From Polytrichum commune (lineage: Eukaryota; Streptophyta; Polytrichopsida; Polytrichales; Polytrichaceae), in contig OX485805.1 in the NCBI GenBank assembly GCA_950295325.1, forward strand, positions 41,752,758 to 41,816,757: a DNA stretch of 64,000 nt, read 5' to 3'. Of the stretch, positions 46,335-57,434 are shown piece after piece. The stretch's first letter is position 1. The number at the start of each line of letters is the position of its first letter. The notes beneath the pieces are model-generated. The model had not been told where the DNA came from, searched no databases, and saw only the letters and a list, made by a program, of their open reading frames with translations. The position numbers were made by a program, and so were the translations under genes.

Positions 46335-47060
46335 TTCTGCTAATCAATCAAGTTTCAAAAAAAGACCTAACCCAACTATCTTGAGAAACAAACCAACAAA
46401 AACATGTAAAATTCTTGGGCGCTACATAAGAATCAGCATTTCCACCCTCCCCAATGATAGGTGTTGTGAACATGCACCCCTTTTTTCTTTTTCTTTTTTC
46501 TTTCCTCTCTCTCACTCACTCTGCCACCAAATGTCCATCACCACAATTAATGTGGATAATAATTTTTTGTATGTTGATTTGCACCTGGGGAAAGGCCATT
46601 GAAGGACTAGCTAGTCACACCACCACAGAAATTGGAATAGAAAGCACTGAAGTACTTCCACTCCCGATCACACACGAGGAATTCATGACAACAAAAAAAC
46701 ACTTCAACTGCTTCAAGGTCAGCCAAACTTGTATGATGACTACGTATGATAACAACAGTAGTGTTGGAAACTCTGCTCTGCCCGTGACAGAAGTGACAAC
46801 TTTGTTGTGAGTACACTTGGTATTATTAAGGTGGCAGTGCCCTCAAAGTAGCACCTTTCCTTTTTGGCAACACCGATTTTTCATCCTTTGAACCGTCAAC
46901 AAGTGTGTAATGGTGCCATCGTGGTGTGAGTCGATTGTTAAAAGCGATTGATCATATACGGCATTAAGTACCCAAAAAAAAAAAAAACAAACAAACAAAA
47001 ATAACACTTTGGCCGTTCATACCTAGTAGTAGTAGTAGTAGTAGTAGGGTAAGAAGGATG
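46335..47060. other. No supported gene; microsatellite
   Basis: The open frame 46454-46810 starts in a T/C-rich tract and shows no family resemblance. A (GTA)n tract is at about 47023-47047. Confidence 0.35.
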
Positions 47061-47069
47061 CAATACTGG

Positions 47070-47480
47070 TTTGAGAAGAGCACCAACTTTGGCCAATCAC
47101 AATGGCCGATTGAGGATCTACCCGCTCAACGAGGTGGGTGTAAGAAGTGATCCACAAAAGGGGGGGGGGGGAAGAACACCTTCATTCAATAGAAGACTCT
47201 CAACCACAATAAGGTTGATTTTGGGAGAGGGAATCATCGCATACAAACGCTCCTCTTATCCATCCAACATCAAAACCTCATCCCCCCACCCCAATAGGTT
47301 TGTGGTTGTTGCATCTCAAATGACTTGGACCATATTGGGATCTTTGAAGCTCATTTTGGTGTCAAATAGACTAAAATAAGAAACATACAAGTTGCAAACT
47401 ATTTCAGGGTTCTATGTTGAATGAATGAGAGATACGCTCATACATTCTAATCCTCTCTCTCCCTGATTTATAGAGATTAT
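47070..47480. repeat. Dispersed repeat family D, copy 3
   Basis: Carries AGGTTTGTGGTTGTTGCATC, GGGATCTTTGAAGCTCATTT, AACTATTTCAGGGTTCTATG and GAATGAGAGATACGCTCATA in the family order, preceded by a run of 13 G. It is more complete at its left than the copy at 180-540. Confidence 0.6.
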
Positions 47481-48640
47481 CACCTAACAACTCCAACATC
47501 AATGACCCCCCCCCCCCCCACCTCTCTCCCCACGATAGTAAAAGGCTAATTTCTAAAACGACTTTTCGTAGAATATATATATATAAATATAAATATCAAA
47601 GAAACATTTGTAGAGTCTTTATACTTTTGCAGATCCACGGAAATAGTTTTGGAGGCGTTTCCGAGCTCTCTTTCACCTGCGTGAAATCGTGAGAGCGTGT
47701 GGAAGTGTCGCTTTTCGTCCCAACTACTTGAGCCTGACGATTAGTATGGGAAAGGAGGTGTCAGGCACGTTGCAATGGCTGGGTCAAGGGGAAGGGAAGA
47801 GAGGGGAAGAGAGGGGAAGGGGAAGGCCTTTCAAGGGTAGGCAAAGCATGCAGTAAAGCGGTGTAGTGGAGTGGGGCCAAAAAGGAGTGGCCTTACTGAA
47901 GGCTCCTTCAAGCCCCTCTCAATCACAAGCCTATGACAAAGCCGCGGGACTTAATACAATACGTGGAATGAACAAACTACAGTAGCTAAGCTACTACCCT
48001 AGTTCCCATCCACGTCCCACTGTGTCCCAAGGCTGCTGAAAGGGAAGTGTTTGTGGCAGCCTTGGGGGTACCACTAATGATGAGGCAAAGCCATCCCCCC
48101 CCCATTCACGCCCTCACTGCCACTTCAGGACGGGACGTGGCTTGCCTTGCCTTGGCCTTGGCCTTGGCTCCACTCCACTCTCGTCTCGGGCGGCGGGAGA
48201 GAGGGAGAGAGAGAGGAGGGAGGGAGGGAGGGGGAGTTGAGCAATTTCGCAGGAGTGTGATGTTGGGGTGGTTTTTCACAGGTCTGGAAATTGGTATCAC
48301 AATGTTGAATCCAAAAAAAATCGCAGTTTATTTTCAAGTTTTGAAGTAACTATGGATTTTCAAAGGTAGGGTTTTTTCCCGACCCATGTTCATAGCATAG
48401 GTCGCCATGTTTCCAATAATTGGGAGAGAGAAAACTTGAGTATGATTAGTGTCCTTTTGAAGGATCCCCAATCCGTGCCCTTTTAACTTGCTTTTTCCCG
48501 TCACGCCACATGAGACGGTGATGTGTGTGATTCTTCATGACTTTTTCCATCACATTAGAAGATGATGGCGACATGTGTGGGGCTTCACGATTTTCGGGGA
48601 CTCTACGTATTAAGATTGGGGGGGAGGGGTATTGGAAATG

Positions 48641-48682
<42 letters not shown>

Positions 48683-48869
48683 AGCCATGAAATAGTGTGT
48701 AGTCCGGAGGTTAACCCTTGCCAACAATAAACATGAAGAACCAACCGCTAAGATACGTATACCCAAAATCACCACTAAACCTAAAACCGTCAATATGTAC
48801 CACAAGCACACGTTTGTTGCTTCCAAATGTATGTATATGGTACATAATGGTGGTTTTGGGTACACATAC
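47481..48869. other. GC-richer non-coding stretch with purine tracts
   Basis: Contains a GGGAAGAGAGG-type purine tract at about 47790-47825, CCTTGG repeats at about 48145-48165 and a (TC)n tract of about 40 bases at 48641-48680. Open frames here are low-complexity products of these tracts. Confidence 0.45.
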
Positions 48870-49074
48870 CTTTAGTTACAAATGAAGTAGTTGAGTTTGA
48901 GCAATAACTAATTGAAGCTCAAGACTTCAGGAAAAATACTGATTATTTTTATTTGAATCTACATAATATACCTCAACTGAATAAAGAGAAACCGAAAGAT
49001 CATAACATGGACCGGTTGGACTTAGAAACACTAGGATCTCGACCGATTATGCCCCCCAATCTCCCTGGACATTG
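48870..49074 (-). mobile_element. hAT-type MITE, diverged copy
   Basis: Contains GTAGTTGAGTTTGAGCAATA, CTCAAGACTTCAGGAAAAAT and GACCGGTTGGACTTAGAAAC, and ends CAATCTCCCTGGACATTG. It sits about 50 bp left of a family B element. Confidence 0.75.
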
Positions 49075-49127
49075 TTTTTTCAGTTGATTTGGCACTGGAA
49101 TTAGCTTCAGAGACCTGCAGTAGTCTA

Positions 49128-49503
49128 CATCATTTATGATATGTTTAGCGTCACATGCGGAATAAGTGTCACTTACCCTATTTTGAGATTACACTAATGA
49201 TCAACAACTTCATCATTAGTGTCACCTCATGACACTTGGCGTTCAAGTGCGCTTACTTTATATCTTGGCATGAGTATGTTCCATAGTGTTATGTGGTGTA
49301 AGCCTATGTTATACAACGGTCTACGAGCTGACAAAAAATGTGCACAAATGAGTACTTGGCATTAGTGCATCATTCAAAAAGCTACTTATGTTGATGAATG
49401 GTATCATATTGGCAATTAGCAGATGTGACACTTTGAGACCTCTAGGCATCTAGTTTAGGCCATTCACAAGTAGTGTATGTAACACTAAAAACCATAAACG
49501 GTG
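49128..49503 (+). mobile_element. Family B inverted-repeat element, shorter copy
   Basis: CATCATTTATGATATGTTTA to CACTAAAAACCATAAACGGTG, 376 bp. Compared with 45864-46334 it lacks about 90 bases in the middle (the GTATCCCAATGTG module). The TA before and after (TA/CATC, GGTG/TA) could be target sequence or part of the terminal repeat. Confidence 0.72.
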
Positions 49504-52500
49504 TAATCCAAGTCATTTGCAATGAACTGGCAATGAACCTAAGGCAGACGTGTCTATTTAGCTTACAACAAATACTTAACAAAAAGTAGACTTTTGAATT
49601 CGAGTTGGATTGAATTAGCAATATGTCACTAAAATTTAGGAATTAAAATAATAAGAAAAAACACTTAATTAATCTTTAAGTGTGATTAGCAAAGAGAATA
49701 AGAAATAATTAAATAGTATAATATGGAGACAAAGCCCATATAACGGGGGAGATCTCCCAATGCTTTGTGGACCGGGAGGTCTTCCCATCTTAGTACAAAA
49801 TATTTAGATTGTAGTGAATCATAGAATGGGGAGACTTCTCGCTTCATTTGCAATTTAGTTAAACACTTGTTAATACCTACAATCAGTACCTCCATGCCTA
49901 TTAATTAAAGAATGTGTTGAAGTATATTGTGAACAAATCTCACAATGTCATGGGGAGGTCTCTTGGTGTGGCTCCAAATGTCAATATTGGACAATTCACT
50001 AATATCACCTACGGAGCCACACCAGGGATCTCCCGGTATCATACCCAATATAAAATTCAAATAAATAAATGTATGAGATCATTTATAAGAAGAAAACCAA
50101 CTACATTGATGTGGTCTTTAAGACACAAACTATAAGATTTTAGCTGACAATCTTAGACATATACTAAAAGAGGTTCAGACATAAACTAGAAGAATTGAAG
50201 ACATAAGACTTTCTGAAATAATTTATGAGAGTTAAAGACAAAAGCTAGTAAACATAAGACACAAGACACAATGTGACAATAAAAAAAATTCAAAAAATCT
50301 ATATGGACAATAAAATATCGGGAGCCCTCTTGATGTATAATAATAAAATAAAAAACGCATTGTCGTGTTTTAAAACCAACCATAACATCGTTTCATTGAA
50401 ACATAAACACCAATATTGATAATTCAAAATATAAGTTTAGAATCGTCAAATGATTGCCATGTATCAATATGACTGTAGAACTATCCAACTTACAAGAAAA
50501 GGTAATCCCAAATGACTCTATGAACTACAAGAGAAAACCTTACAAGAAAAACCATCAAGAGCGCTTTCGATGTTTCCCTTGGAGGTGGTTAAGCAAAAAA
50601 AAACCATGAGGTTAGCTAGAAGTGTTGTTGCTCCAGCTCCAACAAATTCAATGCACTCTCAAAAACATAGAAAGAAGATCACGTCTATGTTTGTGTGGTG
50701 GAATAGAGACGCAATTTGTAATTGAAATTGTTTGCACCTAATCCTATAGAGGTTAAGGACCCACATAAATTGCATGTCGGCGTCATGAATGCTAAGCATA
50801 ATTTTGGCAAAAGAAAGGCCAAGACCTATGTTCGGGGAAAACCGACGTCTAGTTCATTATCAACCGATGGATTTCCCCTCATGGCCGGTCCAAATTTCCA
50901 ACCATCGGATGGCAATCCGACTGTAATTTCAATCCTCCGGCAATTAGCTGATGGACCAGAAAATGTCCCGGAAATGTAGCCGATTCTTCTTGTGAGTTAC
51001 TGGATTTCAGCCGGAAGCATCCAGAGCGCTATTTGTCTGGGGCATCTGATGATGCACTTGAGGAAGTACCCTAAACCTTAAACTTTTTGAATTATGCAAC
51101 CTTTCCATGACCAAATCCAATCGCTTCTATGAAGAATTGGGGGACCCTTGGCCTTCAAGCGGTGAAGGCATTGCTAGGTTCAATTCCTTCCAAGGATATT
51201 AACACTTCAAATTTAAAGTTTTGAACATGCCTTTCTTTTCACTCATTCAAGATTTTGTACTAAGAAATGATTTCTAATAACTTCTCATACATTTTTTAAA
51301 CAATTAGTGCTGATATGAATTCCATTTAATCGGATATTGGCCAATGAAAATATGAAAATATAGGCATTTGGCCGATTGATTTTACAAAAGACCGGCTCTT
51401 GCCGAAGTAAATTGAAAAAATCCGACCCTTCGTAGCAACTACCGGCAATTAGCCACTAAGGCTTCAAAAACTTCCCGAACTCTGGCCAAGACTGAAGGGG
51501 CCGAATTGAATTGTGGGCCTTGCTAGATGGATTAATGCCGTACTTTAAGGGCCTAGTCTACAACTTTCAAGAGGTAGTCTGACTTTTTAATTTGTAAATC
51601 TCACATCTTCTTTTTGTTTTCTTTTTTCTTTCTATTCAAGGTTCAACCAGCTCATCTCCTCCTAAGTTCTCATCCGCTTCCCACACCTCAAGGTTTTGCC
51701 TAGACTTAAGCTAGCCAACTCTAAAGCGGGGGGTGGCCTCTTTGTTGGAAACCTAAATGGCGTGCGTGGGTTGCTATGAAATTAAACCCTTATATATGAG
51801 AAGTTTATAGAGGAATACAAATGTATATGTACTAACAACATGCTAGAAAGTGGACTGATGTATTTATACTAAGTTTCTCAATAAATAATGTGATAAATGC
51901 CTCCATCACATACACAAACTATAAATCATGAACTAAATAGGCCTCATTACACATAAATTTCACTTTCACTTTCCAATGAGAAAGTCTTTGAGAGTTTTTT
52001 TCATCCACAGCATGTAACTCTACGATTGTATCAAATAAACAAATACAAGAGCACAATAATTTACCCACAATCCAGAGAAGAAAAAAAGAGTCAAGGAAGC
52101 CATGAGCACTCCAATAGCCTTTAATTTGTGTAAGCCTAGAACCCAAATGCAACCCTAACAAAAATAGACATGGTAGTCACTGAGACTATGTCCATATGAC
52201 AACAATAGATGAAAATGTAAATTGGATGAACCTAACACATCTATCGTCATTTTTTTCTCTAAACCTTAAGGCCACCTTTTGTATATCTACCTTTATTTCA
52301 AAAACATTAATAGCCTTTTTAGATGAACACAATAAAGAAAAACAATACCTCTCCTTAATGAATACTATGTATGTTGATGCCTCAAATAATACCCCTTCTT
52401 ACACTTACGTTAATTCGTATGTGCTATGAAGAGTCCACCCTTAGGGGAGTCACTAAGGACTACCTAGACACTAGGAGCTCTCCCAATGCTCTACTTATTC

Positions 52501-52984
52501 CACATTGAACGTAGGAAACTCAAGGACTACATGGCCTCTAGGAGCTCCCTCAATCCACTGCTCAATCCAAACATCACTTAAGCACCTTCAGAGATGATGG
52601 CCAACTCATGAATACTGAGCCATGGGGAGCCCTCCGATCCTTTGTTGATATAGTAGAAGTATGTAGTCTAGGATTTCTATTGCTATTTGGACTGTAATTT
52701 ATTTTTTGGACTTGTGTTAGAGATTTGATAAATAAATTTGTAATTCCTAAATCTCATTTCTATCCTCCACATGTGCTTCATTTTATATATTTTGTTGAAA
52801 GTATTTAATTTCATGTGGTAGGGAGGGGGAGATTTCCAGATGTTCTCAGAGATTAACCTTGTTGTAATAATTTGTCATGAAAATTTTAGAATACTTTACA
52901 ACTTCTGGTTTCTTATAAATACTTGTTCTTTTAGTTGAAGCAAGAAATAATTTGGGCATTGGGAGTCCCCCTAGTCCCATTCTT
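49504..52984. other. No gene recognised
   Basis: AT-rich sequence. The open frame at 50722-50979 and short frames at 51919-52429 have no recognisable domain or intron structure. I see no transposon ends. Confidence 0.4.
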
Positions 52985-53310
52985 GTTTACTTACATCTTA
53001 ATCGGACACCTATATTTGAGTGATATGTAGTTAGTTGTGGTTTCAATAATAGGTAACCAAAATACAAGTGTTTAAAAGAACTTGGATAGCATGCTCAAAA
53101 CATGCTAACCATTCTAGGCTCATTAGTCAACATAACTTGGGGGGGGGGGGGGAGGGGAGGGGGGGGCCTATATGACCATTTAAAGAGCAAGAGAATCTTC
53201 ACTTTGATAATGAGTTGTGGAAATTATGAGGACAGTGGCTATGGCCTCGATTTGGATTTGCTAACCATCTCATGCTAATCAAGTGTTTCATATCCTAAGA
53301 GAAGTGGGCT
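52985..53310 (+). repeat. Family E repeat, copy 1
   Basis: Shares TCGGACACCTATATTTGAGTG, CATTCTAGG, GGGAATCTTCACTTTG, TGGCTATGGCC and TTCCAAGAGAAGTAGGCTAG-type phrases, in the same order, with 56310-56615. A long G tract (about 53140-53166) has expanded in this copy only. Confidence 0.7.
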
Positions 53311-53411
53311 AGACAAATTAAGACCCATCTACCTTATAGGCGTCCGGGTTTACATGTTGAATGGATGAGAGGTACACTCACATGCAATACATTCCACTCT
53401 CACTCTTGCAC

Positions 53412-53735
53412 AATTAGACTAAATATTACATTTAGTGTCATATGGTATTCTATGACACTTTGGCAACTTTTCTAATGACACTCCTTGTGAATACATTTAC
53501 AAGTATTATCATGCTAACTTACTCTTAGTTCATCCAAGTACCAATGTTTGAAACAAGTTTGGTATCTTCTACATCCTAACATGAAAATATCATCATGGAT
53601 GAATGAAATTCGGATGAAAATCACTTAATAAGAGATAGTAATTGCAACATTATAAATCTATAAAGCCCAATTTTTTCTACAAGGATTGACAAATAATGTT
53701 AGGTTTACATTTAGTCTTGGTGACACTACGCGGGT
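53412..53735 (-). repeat. Family C repeat, copy 3 (inverted)
   Basis: Inverse of 18414-18712: it starts with TTAGTGTCATATGG, continues through GACACTCCTTGTGAATAC and TTGCAACATTATAAATCT, and ends TGTTAGGTTTACATTTAGTC followed by TTGGTGACACTA. Confidence 0.6.
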
Positions 53736-54089
53736 GGTTTAACAATTAGTATTGGGCAAGACCCCACAAGACAAATAGAATTGGTGACACTAAACAAAGA
53801 GCTGTATTTTAGTGTAGCGTATTTTATGTGTAACATGAAGAGCGGGATCTACATAGAAGAAACAACCTTAGAGTTCTACTTGAGAACTTGGTGGGGGCCC
53901 AACTCTAAGAAGAGCGAGACATATGGTCCTTGCCATAAAGCAAAGCTCCATAACATTCCAAAAGTAGGTATTACGATTTTGTCAAAAGAGAGTAGCCCAT
54001 TGGTTCCATGTTGCTATTCTTGCTTTCTCATCGTGGCTATGGTGAGTACACGATCAAGGACCGACACTAGTTTCTTATGTATATTAGGG

Positions 54090-54376
54090 TCTCGGGGGGT
54101 TCACTCCCTCTTATATTTTGCATACACATGCATTCGGGACCTATTTATTGGGGGGCTATTTACCTTGCAGAAAAGATTATAAGGTATGGTATTTTTCAAA
54201 ATAAAGGTGTGATGGTATTTTACATATGATGATATTTTACATGTAATCCTTTTTCATTATTTTAAAACCCCCTATATTATATGTAAGTTTTTTACAAAAT
54301 TTATCTACAATGAATATATTAGACCCTATTTTTTATCGCACGTTGTTCTACGATTTTCGCCAGTGAACCCCCTGAG
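54090..54376. mobile_element. Small inverted-repeat element with 7-bp TSD
   Basis: TCTCGGGGGGTTCACT at the left is mirrored by AGTGAACCCCCTGAG at the right. ATTAGGG flanks both ends (54083-54089 and 54377-54383). 287 bp, no coding capacity. TSD length and GGGGGTTCACT ends do not point to one superfamily with certainty. Confidence 0.72.
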
Positions 54377-54383
54377 ATTAGGG

Positions 54384-55703
54384 TACAAGTGTCTTCAAGT
54401 CTAAGAGACTTCTATGTGAATTACAACCATTGCAAGAAATCTATGAAATTCACTTAAAATGATAAGTAAGATCTTGCTTTGAATTCAAAATCAAGATGAT
54501 CCAAAACAACTAAACAAAAACAAACAAATGATGACTATCAAATCCTTAAAAGTGTCCTAAATGATGACTAAGTCCAAGTCCAAAATTACATCATGTTGAA
54601 CTCTACCATAGGATCTTATGATAGGGTTGTACAGTACAATCCTCCAATAGAACATCCAGAATTGTTTATGAAATTCTTATTGTAGTTGTTTTGATTATAT
54701 CTCATTGGTCAACATGTAATTATATAGGTTTAACATCATGGAATAGACATATTTTGATTTTGATTTTTCCCATCATATTTTGATAGTTGAGGATTCACAT
54801 ATCTCCCACGGATTTTAGAATTGTATTGACGGATCCACCCATAAACCTGGAGCCGCCTAAAAGTCCAAATTTTGAGAATATGTCTAGATTTACTTAAATA
54901 TGAGTTATACGTATTGCAAAATGTGAATTACTGACTTTATGTGGAGTTGGCATGCAAGAGAAAATTTTGGAAGGTTAATTTTAGACCACATCCATACGGT
55001 TGGAGTAAGTGTCAATATTCTTGTTCTCCACTAAATCATTTAGAAGCATTTTTCTTCATAAAATAAAATAAAATAATATCTAAGGTGAGTAAAAAAAACC
55101 ACTTGAAGGTTTTGTACGAGCGGCTAAAATTATGAGTTTCGTAACTTGTGGAACATATCCCAAATTAGTCATGTCATTGATCTTGTTTCTTTCCCAAAAT
55201 AGCAAATTTGATAACAAAGAATGACTTAAGGGTTCCAACCATTTCAAGGTCCACATCTTAGAGTCGCTAATAGACGACTTTGATCAATTTGCTCTTGACG
55301 ATGTAGAAGTTTATTAGTTCAAAGTGGTAGAAAGACATAAACATAGAAATACAAATTTCGCCTCAAGAAATATATCTTTGAAAAACACTCATAAACCACA
55401 TATTGGCTCCTTGGGCATTTTCGGGGTTCAAGTGCACGCACACACCTCAACCCCCAAAAGCTAACAAGAACCTCTTTTTTTTTCTTTTTTTCTTTTTCCC
55501 CCCCTTGTCTCCAAACAGTCTCCTCTACCCAACCATACCAATGTACACATTGACATTTTAGAATCTTCTGCTTTTAGACATGTAAAAGGTTGAGTTTTGT
55601 TGAACAATTCTAACTTTACAAAGATACCATCCGTACGATCACGCCTTCCATATAAAAAAAAAGGTGCATAGTTACTTCAATAACATGTTGAATTGGAGTG
55701 AAC
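54384..55703. other. No gene recognised
   Basis: AT-rich. A T/C-rich tract occurs at about 55475-55505. No coding region or transposon ends are supported. Confidence 0.4.
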
Positions 55704-55929
55704 CAGTGATCGGGGAGATTTTTGAGCACGAACGGTTCAAATCCTAGTGTTTGAAAGTCCAACCGGTTACATGTTGACATCCTCCGGTTTTCCTTTATTA
55801 AATTGGGTTACATTCTATAAACTCCTTTAAAATGGTCAGTAATTTTCCTGCAGTCTTGAATTTCAACCGGTTATTTCTCAAATTCAACCGGTTCATTTGT
55901 AACTAACTGCCGGTTCTCCCCGATCATTG
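55704..55929 (+). mobile_element. hAT-type MITE, full copy with perfect 8-bp TSD
   Basis: CAGTGATCGGGGAGATTTTT to GGTTCTCCCCGATCATTG, 226 bp, flanked by GAGTGAAC on both sides (55696-55703 and 55930-55937). The terminal inverted repeats are about 15 bp. This and the copy at 24662 are the closest relatives in the window. Confidence 0.93.
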
Positions 55930-56309
55930 GAGTGAACGTCTTTAGGCGATTTTGGAGAGATTTCACTTTGGCCTTGAAGAGTCGAGTAACAAAAGCGCTG
56001 CAAAGCTGGGCCTCCAAATTGGGCACTGCAGGCCGTCCGCATGAGCATGGGAAGGGGCAAATTCTGTACACTGAAGGAGGCCTTTTGCACGGACAATCTC
56101 AGGCTTTAAGGAAACACATAAGGGTCTATGATCCGAGCCCTAATTCACAAGCGAATTTGGGCCATTGGATCGGATCGGGAATTGCCTCATCCGATCCAAT
56201 TAAGGTAGGGGTGCTTCACATGGATGATTTTCATATGCACCCACTTCTCGTAGGGTTTTGAAACACGACATTGAGGTAGACCGTGCCCAATTCGGTTACT
56301 TACAGTATC

Positions 56310-56615
56310 TTGATCGGACACCTATATTTGAGTGGTGTGTGGTCAGTGTGGCTCCAGAATGGACACCAAAAAGATATTGGACTACGTGCCCAGAATATGG
56401 CATTCATTCTAGGTTCAAAAGCTTAACGTAATTGGGGGAAGCAATCTGACCGTTTAATGAGTATGGGAATCTTCACTTTGGTATTGAATAAGTTGTTCAT
56501 TCATATGAGCTCTACAAATCATGAGGGAAGTGGCTATGGCCCTGATTTAGATTACCTGACCATCTCATACCAATCATGTGTTTCGTATTCCAAGAGAAGT
56601 AGGCTAGTTGAAAAT
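56310..56615 (+). repeat. Family E repeat, copy 2
   Basis: Direct repeat of 52985-53310. It keeps a fuller central portion (GTATTGAATAAGTTGTTCATTC) and has only GGGGG where copy 1 has a long G tract. No termini recognised. Confidence 0.7.
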
Positions 56616-57434
56616 ATGACCAATTCAGACACATCTACCTTAGTGTGGGATGATTAGCGAATATGATTCATGCATGTAGCCATTTGCCTCATAATCTTCA
56701 GAGCTCATATGGATATCTTATTCATTACCAAAGTTCTTGTGCTCATCAAGTGATCATATAGACCCCCTCCCCCCCCCCCCAAAAAAAAAGAGAGGAAAAA
56801 AGTTGATTATTGAGCTTAGATTGGTTAGCATATTTTGAGCATGTGATATGGCATTTCTTAAACATTTGTCCATTTTTTATAACAATTCTTAGACCTGCAC
56901 CTAATCACATACCACTTGAATATAGGTGTCAACATTATTGTTGTGTTGGATGTAGGCACATCTACCTTAGAAATTGCAATTCACATAGATGGGCATTTCA
57001 AGATTCAAAATTCAAATTAAGATTGGGAAAATTTGACTACATGTCAAACTCAAGATATCCTCTTATCTCTTAGTGATTGCATAAACCCCCCCCCAAAAAA
57101 AAATTTGTTCAGTATTGGAATCAGAATGGTGTTTACATTTTGATCACTTACTCCTCTCATGGTAACATATGTCTTCTTGGTGTTCATTCTTAAGTACAAG
57201 CCTCTTCATATACCACTCACATATAGGCGTCAGATTAAGAAAGAGTGACCACATAAGACTAATATACCCTTTGGTGGTACTAGAAGGAGCCTTTGCATGC
57301 GAATGGTACTAGAGAATCATCTTCCATTAATTAAATTCTTTTAAACATTTTCTTGTTTTGAGATTGTACCAACATTTGCATGTGTTTTAAGGGCGGCCTT
57401 GTCAGTGTTGGCAAACTAGTGTACAAGGCAAGTA

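Noticed and set aside
46454-46810. 118-codon open frame as a small gene
   Set aside because: Starts in a pyrimidine tract, with no family resemblance, signal or intron evidence.
48446-48865. 139-codon frame with an RERERE tract
   Set aside because: The charged tract is the translation of a (TC)n microsatellite; the surroundings lack coding signal.
50722-50979. 85-codon frame with a Pro-rich middle
   Set aside because: No domain recognised, and nothing similar continues across nearby splice sites.
55932-56261. 109-codon open frame right of the hAT MITE
   Set aside because: It begins inside the duplicated target site of the MITE and has no recognisable domain or splice signals.
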